In this document: in pieces, positions 41,671 through 53,277 of the stretch
Layout: every line of letters starts with the position of its first letter
Numbering within the stretch: the stretch's first letter is position 1
Assembly: GCA_036505875.1 (NCBI GenBank)
Contig: DASXSR010000324.1
Span: 14,874-78,873 of the forward strand
Direction: 5' to 3'
Length of the DNA: 64,000 nt
Origin: Onstottus_A sp036505875
Lineage (GTDB): Bacteria > Acidobacteriota > Blastocatellia > UBA7656
Made by a program: the position numbers and the translations under genes
The notes under the pieces: generated by a model
Told to the model about the DNA's origin: nothing
The model's input: the letters and a program-made list of their open reading frames with translations, nothing else
The model's database searches: none

Positions 41671-42718
41671 GAGATCCTTCGGTTTAACAATGCTTGGGAT
41701 GTTGACCGCGACGGTCGTGAGCGTTCGCGCCGAGCCGAGTCGCGATCAGGGCAAGACCGTGCTGCTCGATGTGCCGTCGATCGCTGAGCGTGTCAACGAA
41801 GTAGTTGTTAACGTGCGCGCTCTGTCGGAGGGCGGCGAGAATCTCGGAAGCGGATTCATAATCGATAAGCGGGGATTGATCGCAACTAACTTTCATCTGA
41901 TCTCGAATGCCGAGCCTCGCCGCGGGTCGAGTCAGCGCGGACCCGAAGGTAAGACGCCAGTCAAGCTTTCGGGCAGCGTGACGGTGACGTTGCACGACGG
42001 CCGCCAATTTCCAGCGTCGATCAAAGGTTACGACGAAGCTACCGACATTGCTTTGCTCGAAATCGCGCCGGCCGGAGCGTCGCTTCCGGTTGCCGATCTT
42101 GGTGACAGCGATTCGCTGAGGGTGGGCGAGTGGGTAATCGCGATCGGCAACCCGCTCGGACTGGACCACACGGTCACGCTCGGAATCCTCAGCGCGAAGG
42201 GTCGAACAGGATTCGGCGGACAGTTCGATGATTTTCTGCAGACGGACGCGGCGATCAACCCAGGGAACTCCGGCGGTCCTTTGTTGAACGCCCAAGCCAA
42301 GATTGTGGGCATCAACACCCTTGTGCTCGAGCGCACGCAGGGGTTGAGCTTTGCCATTCCGATCAACACTCTCAAGTCGATAATGCCGCAGTTGATCGAG
42401 CGCGGTCGAGTGGCCCGCGGATTTCTGGGCGTCGAGACGCGAGACATCGATGCCGACGTTCGAGGGGCACTGAAGTTGGCGCCCGATGCGAAGGGCGTCC
42501 TTGTGATCCGCGCCGAGCGCGCAACGCCCGCGGCGCGAGCAGGTCTCCGCAAGGATGACTTGATTACACTGGTGGATGGCCAGCCAATCACTTCCTACGT
42601 CCAGTTCAACCGAATCGTTGCCGCCAAGCCTCCCGGAACTAAGGTCGCTATCCGCATTCTTCGCGACGGCCGCGAATACACGTTGAATGCGGAGATCGGC
42701 GAGGAGACGAAGAAATGA
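41663..42718 (+). CDS. HtrA-type serine protease with one PDZ domain
   Basis: 351 residues from the ATG at 41663. Residues 1-23 form a signal peptide. The protease triad is His78 (NFHLI), Asp128 (TDIALL) and Ser203 (NPGNSGGP). One PDZ domain follows (about 260-345, GFLGVETRDIDADVRGAL to RRDGREYTLNAEI). It is shorter than the HtrA at 34.7 kb and is of the DegS/HhoA type. The start sits in the end of the small antitoxin-like gene. The TGA stop is next to a heptad repeat. Confidence 0.92.
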   Translation: MIKRSFGLTMLGMLTATVVSVRAEPSRDQGKTVLLDVPSIAERVNEVVVNVRALSEGGENLGSGFIIDKRGLIATNFHLISNAEPRRGSSQRGPEGKTPVKLSGSVTVTLHDGRQFPASIKGYDEATDIALLEIAPAGASLPVADLGDSDSLRVGEWVIAIGNPLGLDHTVTLGILSAKGRTGFGGQFDDFLQTDAAINPGNSGGPLLNAQAKIVGINTLVLERTQGLSFAIPINTLKSIMPQLIERGRVARGFLGVETRDIDADVRGALKLAPDAKGVLVIRAERATPAARAGLRKDDLITLVDGQPITSYVQFNRIVAAKPPGTKVAIRILRDGREYTLNAEIGEETKK

Positions 42719-42719
42719 T

Positions 42720-42804
42720 GAGTGATGCGTGATTCGTGATTCGTGATCTGAAACGTCACGCATCACGGATCACGCGTCACGAATCGCGAGTCATACGTCA
42801 CGGT
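42720..42804. repeat. Long heptad hairpin, GTGATNC family (copy 6)
   Basis: Left units GTGATGC, GTGATTC, GTGATTC, GTGATCT; right units CACGCAT, CACGGAT, CACGCGT, CACGAAT with further degenerate units (CGCGAGT, CATACGT, CACGG). It starts two bases after the HtrA stop and runs to the ATG of the next gene. Confidence 0.8.
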
Positions 42805-42807
42805 TCG

Positions 42808-43644
42808 ATGAGCAAGCAAATCAGGGAACAAACTGTGGAGCAATCGTTGGCAGACACCTCTGCGATGGCCGAGCTTTTCGAAGCCATCGGATTCGAAGTC
42901 GCAGACGAGCGATCGTACAACGCGATTGTCGAGCAGGTCGAGTCAAACGGCGAGTGGACTCAGTTGCAGCGAGGGGAGACCGCTCTGCACGGAAGGTGCT
43001 GGCGGCTCGGAGACGGACTGGAAGTTTGGTCCTTACTCTACCAGCGCGACGCCGATTTTTATTATGCTGATTGCCGCCCCGCATTTCGCAGCCGGTACGT
43101 CCACAGAATTGAGCGGTGGGAGCTAGTCGAGTATGAAGAAGAAGGTGAAGCGACCGTGCGTGGCGTCGTTAGCGGGCCCACCGAGGTCGTTTTCGAACTT
43201 CAGAATCTGACCGAGCTCAAAGATGAAGCATTTCGCCAACCACAACTAAACGTGGGCCTGGCAGGAATCACTTATACCGCGCGCGTGAACGCCGAGCTGT
43301 ATTATCACTTTGAGTTGGCCGAGCGATTGGAGGGACTAGTCGACAACCTTTGTGAAAACGACTATGTGATCGGCGGGCGCGTAATGGCCTGGCGCGATAT
43401 TCGCAACCCTGTCACGTCCGCGGAGCTCGTTTGGATCTATGTGGATGCCGGGGTGATTCGACTCGAAGTCCTGGCCAACCGCCAGGCACTGGATGGGCAG
43501 CTCAAGGTAGGCGCGGGGATTACCGCCAACATCTGGCTCCAGGGTCACCTCCTGGAGCATCGTGAGATATCCGCCCGGTACGAGGGCGTGGATAGAGACG
43601 TCGAACCTGCCGATTATTGGGCCGCGTTGCGCAAGGATAACTGA
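42808..43644 (+). CDS. Protein of unknown function
   Basis: 278 residues from the ATG at 42808. An in-frame ATG at 42736 would add a peptide read from the heptad repeat (ITRHESRVIRHGS) and is rejected. The sequence is acidic with many aromatic residues and no membrane segment: GLEVWSLLYQRDADFYYADCRP, TEVVFELQNLTELKDEAF, LNVGLAGITYTARVNAELYYHFELAERL, and the C-terminal part suggests an OB- or beta-barrel-like fold. I do not recognise a family. It lies between the HtrA gene and the large signalling gene. Confidence 0.6.
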   Translation: MSKQIREQTVEQSLADTSAMAELFEAIGFEVADERSYNAIVEQVESNGEWTQLQRGETALHGRCWRLGDGLEVWSLLYQRDADFYYADCRPAFRSRYVHRIERWELVEYEEEGEATVRGVVSGPTEVVFELQNLTELKDEAFRQPQLNVGLAGITYTARVNAELYYHFELAERLEGLVDNLCENDYVIGGRVMAWRDIRNPVTSAELVWIYVDAGVIRLEVLANRQALDGQLKVGAGITANIWLQGHLLEHREISARYEGVDRDVEPADYWAALRKDN

Positions 43645-43903
43645 GCGATGTCGGCCGGTCATTGTGAATGAATCAACCCACCACGACGGCCCCACTTTGA
43701 CTGTTGCGATCCGGCAAACCTTCATCTCCTCACAAAAGCTGCTGTTGTAATTCCAACACTCAAAAGGACCTCGCGTCTTTTCTCGAGGCGGGCCGCCCGC
43801 GGCACATGCGTTGAGTAGTCAAGCTTTCGCGCTTCTCGTCGGGGATTGCCCCTGCGACATATCTCATTTCCCGTGGTGTTTAAATGTGGTGTTTAGATAA
43901 GGC

Positions 43904-46360
43904 ATGAAGGGCGCGAGCAATCTGAAAACGAAGTCGTTCACCCTCATCGTTGCGACGGTGGGAAGCCTAGCCGTGATGTATTCGATTTACCGGCTGTGGT
44001 CGGAGCCAGTACGGCTCGACTGGATGTTGGTGCTCATGCTCACAATGTTGCTGAGCTTAAGGGCCGAAGTCTGGATTCCCGGCGTGCGCAGCAAGATCAC
44101 CCTGAGCGACATGTTCATCTGCATCGCGATGCTAATGCTCGGACCCTGGGCGGCGACGGCTCTGGCGTCGATGGACGGGCTCGCACGATCGTTGCGGGGC
44201 AGCAAGAGCAGACCCGGGACGACTGCCTTTATTAACATGGGAGCGATGAACGTCTCGGTGCTTGCGGCCGCTGCTCTCGCGACCAGGCTCTTCGGGCCGC
44301 TGGATCGTCTTCTACAGGGACGCGATCGACTCAACGAGTTGGCGTTGGCCGTCGGGATTATCACGCTGGTGAATTACCTGGTCAACAGCGGAATCGCTGC
44401 GGCCGCAGTCGCGTTGTACCGAGGTCGAAATGTGATCAAGACTTGGACTGAAGATTATCTTTGGACCTCGCCGGCTTTCTTCGTGGGGGCATTAGCGGCT
44501 GGTGTAGTTTCCAAGGCGATAACAATCCTCGGCTTCTATTTGTTCTTAATTTCGCTACCCATTCTGCTGTTGATCTACGCGGCGTACAGAGTCTTCCTGG
44601 GCAGAGTCGAAAAGTCCAACAAGCGCATCGAGGGGTTGAGCAAGCTGCACTTGTCGACCGTCGAGTCCCTGAGCATGGCGATCGACGCGAAGGATGACCA
44701 CTCGCTTGGTCACATCCAACGCGTGCGAGTGCTGGCCGAAGGGTTGGGGCGCGCGGTCGGCTATCCCGAAGACCAGATGGAGGGCCTGAAGGCGGCCGCC
44801 TTGCTTCACGATATCGGCAAGCTGGCGGTCCCCGAATACATTTTGAGCAAGCCGGGCAAGCTCAGCGCCGCTGAGTTCGCGAAAGTAATGATCCACCCAG
44901 TCGTCGCCGCTGATATTCTGAGCAGCATTGAGTTCCCTTACGAGGTGGTGCCAATAGTCAAACACCATCACGAAAAGTGGGACGGCACCGGATACCCGAG
45001 CGGTCTGAGAGGCGAAGAGATTCCGCTGGGCGCGCGAATTCTCACGATTGTGGATTGCTACGACGCGCTCACCACGAATCGGTCGCACCGGCCACGCTAT
45101 GCGCGCGAGCAAGCTCTCGAGCTGATGCGTGAAGAAACCGGGCGGACCTTCGACCCGGCCTTGATAGGGGCTTTTCTCGAATCAATTGATTCGCTCGAAG
45201 TCGCTTTGCCGGTGCTCAGCCCGAGGCCCGCCTCGTTAATCGGGCTTCAGCCCTTAGCTGCTGATCGCGCTTTAGGGCACAGCTTCGGACCTCCGCCTAG
45301 AACTCCAACGGAAAAAGCCCTTCGCGACATCGCCGCCGCCCAACGTGAGGTCCTCTCCTTATACGAAATCTCGCAAACGCTGGGCTCGACTTTGAAGCTT
45401 TCCGAAGTTTTGCCAATCGTGGCCGCAAAACTCGAGCACATCGCCAACTTCACCACTGTGATGATACATCTGGCCCATGGAGACCGCTTGCGCGCCGCCT
45501 ATGTGATGGGCAAGCACGCCGATGCGCTTAAGGGTCTGGAGATCATCATCGGCAAGGGCGGCCCAGGTTGGGTCGCTGAGCATCGGCAGGTCCTGATCGG
45601 CGGCAGCGCGGTGCCGGATCTCCAGGGCGCGCTAGGACTGGCCGCTGCGGCTTACCGTTCGACTGCGATATTCCCGCTCGCGCATTCCGACTCGCTCATC
45701 GGAACGCTTGCTCTCTACTGCGAAGAAGACCGTGGTTACTCGTCGGATGAAGTGAGGTTGCTGGAAACCATCTCGCGTCATGCGGCCGCTGCCATTCACA
45801 ACGCGCTGACCTTCGAGCGGACTCAGGAGTCGGCGCTCACCGACAACCTTACCGGTCTGCCAAACTCGCGTTACATGTATAGCTTCTTCGATCAGGAACG
45901 CAGCAGGTCCGAGCGTCACGGATACCCGCTGGTCCTGATGATGATGGATCTGGACGGCTTCAAGAAGGTCAACGACACCTACGGCCATCACGTTGGGGAC
46001 GAGATTCTGCGACGCGTATCACAAGCCGCTCGCGCGCAAGTCCGAGGCGGTGACACGCTGATCAGATACGCCGGAGATGAATTCGTCGTCGTGCTGCACC
46101 GCGTGACGCCGGATATGGTGATTGACATGAAGGATCGGATGCAGTCTGTAGTAGGCAATCTGGCTTACGAGGTGAGACCAGGCCGCGTCGCGCGAGTCGG
46201 CGTGTCAATCGGGCACGCGACGTATGGAGTTGACGGCACCGCCATTGATGAGTTGATGGAGGTGGCCGATCAGCGCATGTATCAAGACAAGATCGCGCGC
46301 CGTCGAAACGCGACGTCCTTGCGGGTCGCGACTTTTCCCGCGCGCTCGATGGCAATTTGA
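43904..46360 (+). CDS. HD-GYP - GAF - GGDEF cyclic-di-GMP signalling protein
   Basis: 818 residues. The first 235 residues hold seven or eight membrane helices, then a short linker. The HD-GYP phosphodiesterase domain (about 245-440) has LLHDIGKLAVPEYIL with the HD pair at 302-303 and HHEKWDGTGYPSGLRGEEIPLG with GYP at 363-365. A GAF domain covers about 490-640. The C-terminal GGDEF domain (about 645-805) reads RYAGDEF at 721-727, with Ala in the first position of the motif, and has an intact RGGD inhibitory site six residues before it. The combination of synthase and phosphodiesterase with a membrane input domain in this order is less common. No ribosome binding site is clear. Confidence 0.9.
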   Translation: MKGASNLKTKSFTLIVATVGSLAVMYSIYRLWSEPVRLDWMLVLMLTMLLSLRAEVWIPGVRSKITLSDMFICIAMLMLGPWAATALASMDGLARSLRGSKSRPGTTAFINMGAMNVSVLAAAALATRLFGPLDRLLQGRDRLNELALAVGIITLVNYLVNSGIAAAAVALYRGRNVIKTWTEDYLWTSPAFFVGALAAGVVSKAITILGFYLFLISLPILLLIYAAYRVFLGRVEKSNKRIEGLSKLHLSTVESLSMAIDAKDDHSLGHIQRVRVLAEGLGRAVGYPEDQMEGLKAAALLHDIGKLAVPEYILSKPGKLSAAEFAKVMIHPVVAADILSSIEFPYEVVPIVKHHHEKWDGTGYPSGLRGEEIPLGARILTIVDCYDALTTNRSHRPRYAREQALELMREETGRTFDPALIGAFLESIDSLEVALPVLSPRPASLIGLQPLAADRALGHSFGPPPRTPTEKALRDIAAAQREVLSLYEISQTLGSTLKLSEVLPIVAAKLEHIANFTTVMIHLAHGDRLRAAYVMGKHADALKGLEIIIGKGGPGWVAEHRQVLIGGSAVPDLQGALGLAAAAYRSTAIFPLAHSDSLIGTLALYCEEDRGYSSDEVRLLETISRHAAAAIHNALTFERTQESALTDNLTGLPNSRYMYSFFDQERSRSERHGYPLVLMMMDLDGFKKVNDTYGHHVGDEILRRVSQAARAQVRGGDTLIRYAGDEFVVVLHRVTPDMVIDMKDRMQSVVGNLAYEVRPGRVARVGVSIGHATYGVDGTAIDELMEVADQRMYQDKIARRRNATSLRVATFPARSMAI

Positions 46361-46371
46361 ACGAGAACACT

Positions 46372-46662
46372 ATGACTGCGCTGGCAAAACAGAGCCAACC
46401 GACCGGGGCAAAGATGAGAATGCTGGAACAAATGGCCGAGGCTCTCGACGAGGAAGTCGCAGGACTCTTTCGACGCGCTGCGACGTTTGAAGAAGAGGAA
46501 TTTCTGCTCAACTGCGAAATCGAGGAGCGGCAGACCGAGATCAACCGACTGCTGTTGAAGCTGGAATCAATGCGCGCCCATCGCGAGCGGGTGATGGAGA
46601 GAATCGAATCCATCTCGCGCGAGGCCCAAGCGATAAGGGAAAGTCTTCAACAAACTTCTTGA
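46372..46662 (+). CDS. Small coiled-coil protein
   Basis: 96 residues from the ATG at 46372, which lies 12 bases after the cyclic-di-GMP gene stop. Nearly the whole chain is predicted helix with heptad spacing (AEALDEEVAGLFRRAATFEEEEFLLNCEIEERQTEINRLLLKLE). It probably forms a dimer or higher coiled coil and may work with the signalling protein. I do not recognise a family. Confidence 0.65.
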   Translation: MTALAKQSQPTGAKMRMLEQMAEALDEEVAGLFRRAATFEEEEFLLNCEIEERQTEINRLLLKLESMRAHRERVMERIESISREAQAIRESLQQTS

Positions 46663-46837
46663 CGGCCCGAATCGACTCCTGCGGGGATCACCCACCAATG
46701 CTTCTTAACGTGGCGCCGCGTTGGCTCACGAAGTCAGGATTCTGAAAATGGGACTGCAATCGATCTTTACAATAGGTGTGGTTTTCCGTGTCTGAGTCAA
46801 TTCAGCGCGGGGATAATTTCGGCAGCAAAGGTTTGCA

Positions 46838-47059
46838 ATGGCTTCGTGGCAAGGTCCCGACAGGCGCAGCGGCCAAGAGCGCCGGCGAGGAGAGCGACGT
46901 CGCTCGATTCGCTACACCGCCGACACCCTGGTAATCATTGGCGGCGTAACCTGGATCGACAACGAAGGGACAGACCGCCGGCGAAAAGTCCGCCGCAAAG
47001 ATGACCGCGAGCGCGTCGCAAGAACGATCCTCGATCATCCCTGGTTCAACGAGAGTTAA
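46838..47059 (+). CDS. Small arginine-rich protein
   Basis: 73 residues starting with ASWQGPDRRSGQERRRGERRRS and ending DHPWFNES. Similar RRSGxERR-type N termini occur on short proteins of several bacteria, often near signalling genes. The middle part (ADTLVIIGGVTWIDNEGTDRRRK) may be a beta hairpin. AAAGG is upstream of the ATG. Function is unknown, and nucleic acid binding is only a guess from the charge. Confidence 0.5.
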   Translation: MASWQGPDRRSGQERRRGERRRSIRYTADTLVIIGGVTWIDNEGTDRRRKVRRKDDRERVARTILDHPWFNES

Positions 47060-47190
47060 CCGCCCAACCCTCTTGCCCCTGGAGCGCACGTACAGCGCCG
47101 CACACGTCACAAGTTTCCAGCCCATAGCGCTTTCACCGAAGAGCTTGCCGTGGTAAATTCCCTTTCTCACGCAAGTCTCAACTGAATGAT

Positions 47191-49217
<2,027 letters not shown>

Positions 49218-49221
<4 letters not shown>

Positions 49222-50588
49222 GCGAGCATCAAGCTTCAGCCGTTCAGGAAGGCGCGCAATTGGCGCGCCGGCTTGGATTGTTCGATGCGACGATGATTGT
49301 GATGGGCGGAATCATCGGCTCGGGCATCTTCATCAATCCTTACGTCGTTGCTCGGCAGGTTCACACGCCTTTGTTAATCCTTGGCGCGTGGGCCGCAGGC
49401 GGTTTGATCGCGCTGGCAGGCGCGTTCATTTACGCCGAGCTGGCAGCGTTGCGTCCACAGGTTGGTGGACAGTACGCGTACATTCGCGAAGCATTTCACC
49501 CGGTTGTCGCGTTCAGCTACGGGTGGACGCTGTTGTTGGTCGTTCAAAGCGGTGGAATGGCGGCAGTGGCTATAACCTTCGCGCGTTATTTCATCGCTCT
49601 CTCTCAAATTGGAACGAGCGACTGGCTCGTTGCCGCGGTTGCTCTCGCAGTCCTGACCGTTGTCAACTGTTTCGGCGTGAGAGCAGGAAGCAGCGTCCAG
49701 AGCGTATTGATGGTGCTGAAGGTTCTGGCAATCGCAGTGCTGATCGTCGCAGGGTTGTGGTGGTCCGGGCGCCATCCATCGATCAACGCGCAAACACAGC
49801 CGGCTCAACCGATGTCCGACATCTGGTCTGCGATTACCGCGTTTGGAGCGGCAATGGTGCCGGTGCTGTTCGCATACGGTGGATGGCAAACCGCGAGCTT
49901 CGTCGCGGGCGAAATGCGAGAGCCCAGAAAGAATCTGCCGCGGGGTTTATTGCTGGGCGTCGTCGGAGTGATTGTGCTTTATCTCGCAGTCAACTTTGTT
50001 TACGTCAGGGCGCTCGGAGTTGAGGGACTTGCTGCGACCACGACTCCGGCTTCTGAAGTGATGCGGCTGGTCCTCGGCGAGAAGGGCAGAACAATGATCG
50101 CGGTTGGGATCGCAATCTCGACGCTCGGTTTCTTGAGTCAGGGAATGCTCACCGCGCCGCGAGTTTATTTTGCTATGGCTGACGACGGTTCGTTCTTCAA
50201 GCAAGTCGCGTGGCTTCATCCGCGCACTCGAGTCCCGGTCGTGGCGATCGGATTGCAAGGCGCGCTTGCAATCGTGATCGCGCTTTCGGGCAAGTACGAG
50301 CAAATACTCGACTACGTCGTTTCAGTTGATTCAATTTTCTTCGGGCTCACCGCAGCGTGCTTGTTCGCCCTTCGGAAATCTGGGAGCGCACGCATCCTGC
50401 CTGCCGACTCAGGCGCTCCCGGGCTGAAGGTCAACTCACTGGTGATCGTGTTGTTTATCGCGGCGGAGTGGCTCGTGGCCGCGAGCGCGATCCATAAAGA
50501 TCCGGACAACAGCCTTATCGGCCTGGCGATTCTGCTCGCCGGGATTCCCGTATATTTCTTCTGGCGGAGGAGGCGCGAGCGTGGTTGA
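49218..50588 (+). CDS. APC-superfamily amino acid permease
   Basis: 456 residues with about 12 membrane helices. The N-terminal helix has the family motif MGGIIGSGIFINP, and the next helices carry GLIALAGAFIYAELAALRPQVGGQYAYIREAFHP and SYGWTLLLVVQSGG. APC permeases move amino acids across the inner membrane by exchange or proton coupling. The ATG at 49218 overlaps the kinase stop. The aminotransferase gene overlaps its end by eight bases. A start at 49167 inside the kinase gene is unlikely. Confidence 0.93.
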
Positions 50589-51678
50589 TAGGAGGCGCGC
50601 TACAGGCTCCGACTACATCGAGTGGGCGAAGACGCGCTCGCAAGCAAGATTCAACCTGGCAACCAGCGGTGTTCTTCATTACCCCATTGCTGAACTCCCC
50701 GTGGCCATCGACGACATCGAGCTGAGCGGACCGAGCTGGTACGGGTACGAGCCGCTTCAGCAGGCGCTTGCTGCCAAGTGCGGCGTGTCAAGGGAGAACG
50801 TCGTGGCCGCGATTGGGACGTCGATGGCGAATCATCTCGCGATGGCTGCGATACTCGAAGCTGGCGATGAGGCGTTGATCGAGCACCCAGCCTACGATCC
50901 TATAGTTTCGACGGCAAGCTACCTTGGCGCGACCGTTAAGCGATTCGAGCGGCGTTTCGAGGAGGACTTTCGCATTGACCTCGACGAAGTCGAGCGCGCA
51001 GTAACAGATCGCACGCGGCTGATCGCGATAACTAACCTGCACAATCCAAGCAGCGCGCTTGTCGACGACGCAACGCTGCGACAGCTTGGAGAGATTGCCC
51101 GTCGCGTGGGAGCGCGGGTGCTGGTTGACGAAGTCTATCTTGAAGCGTTGTTCGATCGGGCCCCTTCCTCGGCCTTTCATCTTGGAAATGAATTCGTCAT
51201 CACGAGCAGTCTCACGAAAGCTTACGGTCTGAGCGGGCTGCGATGCGGATGGGTGCTCGCCGAAGCGGAGCTTGCCGAGAGGATGTGGCGGCTGAACGAT
51301 TTGTTCGGCAACATCCCGGCTCATCCAGCCGAGCGGCTGAGCGTAATCGCGCTGAAGAATCTCGATAGGATCGGCGCCCGCGCTCGCGCTCTTCTGGAAA
51401 AGAACCGCGGCTTGCTCAACCAATTTCTAGACTCGCGCGACGATCTGGACGCGTTCAGACCGGGAATAGGAACTGTAGTTTTCCCGAGGCTGTTGCGCGG
51501 CAGCGTCGACAAGCTGTGCGCGCTGCTTCGCGATAAGTATGAAACCTCAGTCGTGCCCGGTAATTTTTTCGAGATGCGCGATCATATTCGAATAGGGATC
51601 GGTTGCGATTCGGAGATGCTTGCAGGAGGACTCGAGCGTTTGGGCGCCGCGCTCGACGAGCTGGCTCGAAGGAGTTGA
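50581..51678 (+). CDS. PLP-dependent aminotransferase, class I/II
   Basis: 365 residues from a GTG with GGAGGAGG upstream. PLP fold: GTSMANHLAMAAILEAGDEALIEHPAYDP, ITNLHNPSS, VLVDEVYLE and the cofactor Lys in SSLTKAYGLSGLRCGW. It belongs to the aspartate aminotransferase fold group; the substrate cannot be set. The overlap with the permease gene suggests that the imported amino acid is its substrate, and the kinase in front may regulate the pair. The downstream gene is in a separate unit. Confidence 0.9.
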   Translation: MVDRRRATGSDYIEWAKTRSQARFNLATSGVLHYPIAELPVAIDDIELSGPSWYGYEPLQQALAAKCGVSRENVVAAIGTSMANHLAMAAILEAGDEALIEHPAYDPIVSTASYLGATVKRFERRFEEDFRIDLDEVERAVTDRTRLIAITNLHNPSSALVDDATLRQLGEIARRVGARVLVDEVYLEALFDRAPSSAFHLGNEFVITSSLTKAYGLSGLRCGWVLAEAELAERMWRLNDLFGNIPAHPAERLSVIALKNLDRIGARARALLEKNRGLLNQFLDSRDDLDAFRPGIGTVVFPRLLRGSVDKLCALLRDKYETSVVPGNFFEMRDHIRIGIGCDSEMLAGGLERLGAALDELARRS

Positions 51679-51753
51679 CCATTCACGTTGCCGTCACCAT
51701 CGGCTTCGTTATAGCATTGTCGGGTGGGACTGCTTCTTGGGAGGAGACAAATA

Positions 51754-52053
51754 ATGCACAAGTTCAGATCGTTAAGTCTTAGGTTGCTCTCGCTGGCTTT
51801 GGCCGTGTTTGTGTTGATTGCAACACTTGCCCCATCAGCGGACGCGTACAAGCGCCGGCGGCGACACAATCCCCAGGCGGGCAAGGCTAAGGCTGCCAAG
51901 CGCATAGGGGTAGGCGCAGCGATTGGGGCTGGCGCCGGAGGATTGATCGGCGGCAGAAAGGGCGCCGTGATCGGCGCAGGCGCAGGCGCGGGCGCAGGGG
52001 CGGCCTATCACGTACACAAGAAGCGCCAGTGGAGAAGACGGCATTCTCGCTAG
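51754..52053 (+). CDS. Small secreted glycine-zipper protein
   Basis: 99 residues. Signal peptide about 1-28 (LSLALAVFVLIATLAPSADA), a basic stretch KRRRRH, then a glycine zipper IGVGAAIGAGAGGLIGGRKGAVIGAGAGAGAGAA, and a basic end. GGAGGAG precedes the ATG. Such proteins are predicted to span or sit on membranes through the zipper; no function is known. A second ATG at 51724 lies in the same frame but would bury the signal peptide. Confidence 0.7.
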   Translation: MHKFRSLSLRLLSLALAVFVLIATLAPSADAYKRRRRHNPQAGKAKAAKRIGVGAAIGAGAGGLIGGRKGAVIGAGAGAGAGAAYHVHKKRQWRRRHSR

Positions 52054-52181
52054 ATGCGCGATTTCTCTGTGGACCGGAACAACTGAATCGCACTAGCCAT
52101 ACTAGCGCTCGTGTAACAGGTCCGTGGGTTTGAACACGCTGTTTGTTGACCCTTCATTAGGGTCGAGTTAAGCCGCACTGG

Positions 52182-53261
52182 TTACTCGTAGGCAAGGGCC
52201 ACGACCGGATCTTGGTTCGCAGCTCGCAACGCCGGGTAAAGCGCCCCGAGAGCCCCAGCCAACAGACCCAACGCGAGCGCGTAGAAGAACCACAACCATT
52301 CAAGCTCGACTGTTATCGGCGTCAATCGAACGATGAGATATTTGCCCGCGACTGCGAGCAGCGAACCGACCAACACTCCGAGCGCGCTTATCAACAAAGC
52401 TTCCTTTTCGATTTCGCCCGCGACCCACGCCTTTGACGCGCCCAGACTCTTCAGCACGCCGATCTGTCGAGTGCGCTCTGTAACTGTTGTGTACATCGTG
52501 AGCAAAATAACCAACGAGCTGACGATGATTGACACGGCAATTACCACTTTCAGAAAAGTTTGAAGCGCGGGCGTGCCTTGCGCGATCAGGATCGGAAGGT
52601 CGCGAGTCAGCATCACTGCGTTGTCTGGAAATCGTTCCTTGATTCGCCACGCTACTTCCTCTTGTCTCGAAGGGTCGTCGAGCTTCACCAGCAGCATCGA
52701 ACACAACGACGGCCGGCTCAAGTACTCTTGCATAACCGCGAGCGGCACCTTGATTCGCCCGAGCGATTCGGGTTCGTAGATGCCAACTATCTTGAACGAA
52801 CGGTCGAAGACTTCGATCGGGTCGCCCAATTTTAGTTTTCTTTGACGCTGCTGGATTCGATCGATGATTGCTTCGTCGCCCGACTGAAAAGGACGCCCCT
52901 CGACCACTCGCAGTTCGGAGACACGTGTGAACGAATTATAGTCGATACCGTCAATCATGTGCCCGCGAAGCGTCTGACCGATCGGGACCACATCATGTAC
53001 TCCTTCAATTGAGCTAAGCTGGTCGCTAATATTGATCGGCAAAGAGAGAGTCGGATTCAGGCTCAGGCCGAGAGTCGCGCCCGGCGGAGCGAATACTATT
53101 TCGGCGGTGACTGCTGCGTTGCGTCGGCCCACGTCGTGCAAAAATCCATGTGCGATGCCAACTGTAAGAACAACGAGCACGACACCAAGCGCGACGCCCG
53201 CCATTGTGGTGACCGTCCGAGTCTTACGATAGAGGATATTTGATAGGACCAGATTGTCCAT
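52182..53261 (-). CDS. FtsX/MacB-type ABC transporter permease
   Basis: 359 residues from the ATG at 53261. One N-terminal membrane helix (about 17-40), a large periplasmic MacB-like domain, and three C-terminal helices starting near 245, the FtsX topology. RQIGVLKSLGASKAWV and LGALYPALRAANQDPVVALAYE are typical. MacB-type permeases act with an ATPase in lipoprotein or peptide export, but no ATPase gene lies nearby, so the partner must be elsewhere. No ribosome binding site is clear. Confidence 0.88.
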   Translation of the reverse strand: MDNLVLSNILYRKTRTVTTMAGVALGVVLVVLTVGIAHGFLHDVGRRNAAVTAEIVFAPPGATLGLSLNPTLSLPINISDQLSSIEGVHDVVPIGQTLRGHMIDGIDYNSFTRVSELRVVEGRPFQSGDEAIIDRIQQRQRKLKLGDPIEVFDRSFKIVGIYEPESLGRIKVPLAVMQEYLSRPSLCSMLLVKLDDPSRQEEVAWRIKERFPDNAVMLTRDLPILIAQGTPALQTFLKVVIAVSIIVSSLVILLTMYTTVTERTRQIGVLKSLGASKAWVAGEIEKEALLISALGVLVGSLLAVAGKYLIVRLTPITVELEWLWFFYALALGLLAGALGALYPALRAANQDPVVALAYE

Positions 53262-53277
53262 TGATTTAAGAGTCATC

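Noticed and set aside
43645..43903. Cyclic-di-GMP riboswitch before the HD-GYP/GGDEF gene
   Set aside because: A GGCAAACC is present near 43710, but the rest of the class I consensus (tetraloop receptor and conserved purines) is not seen.
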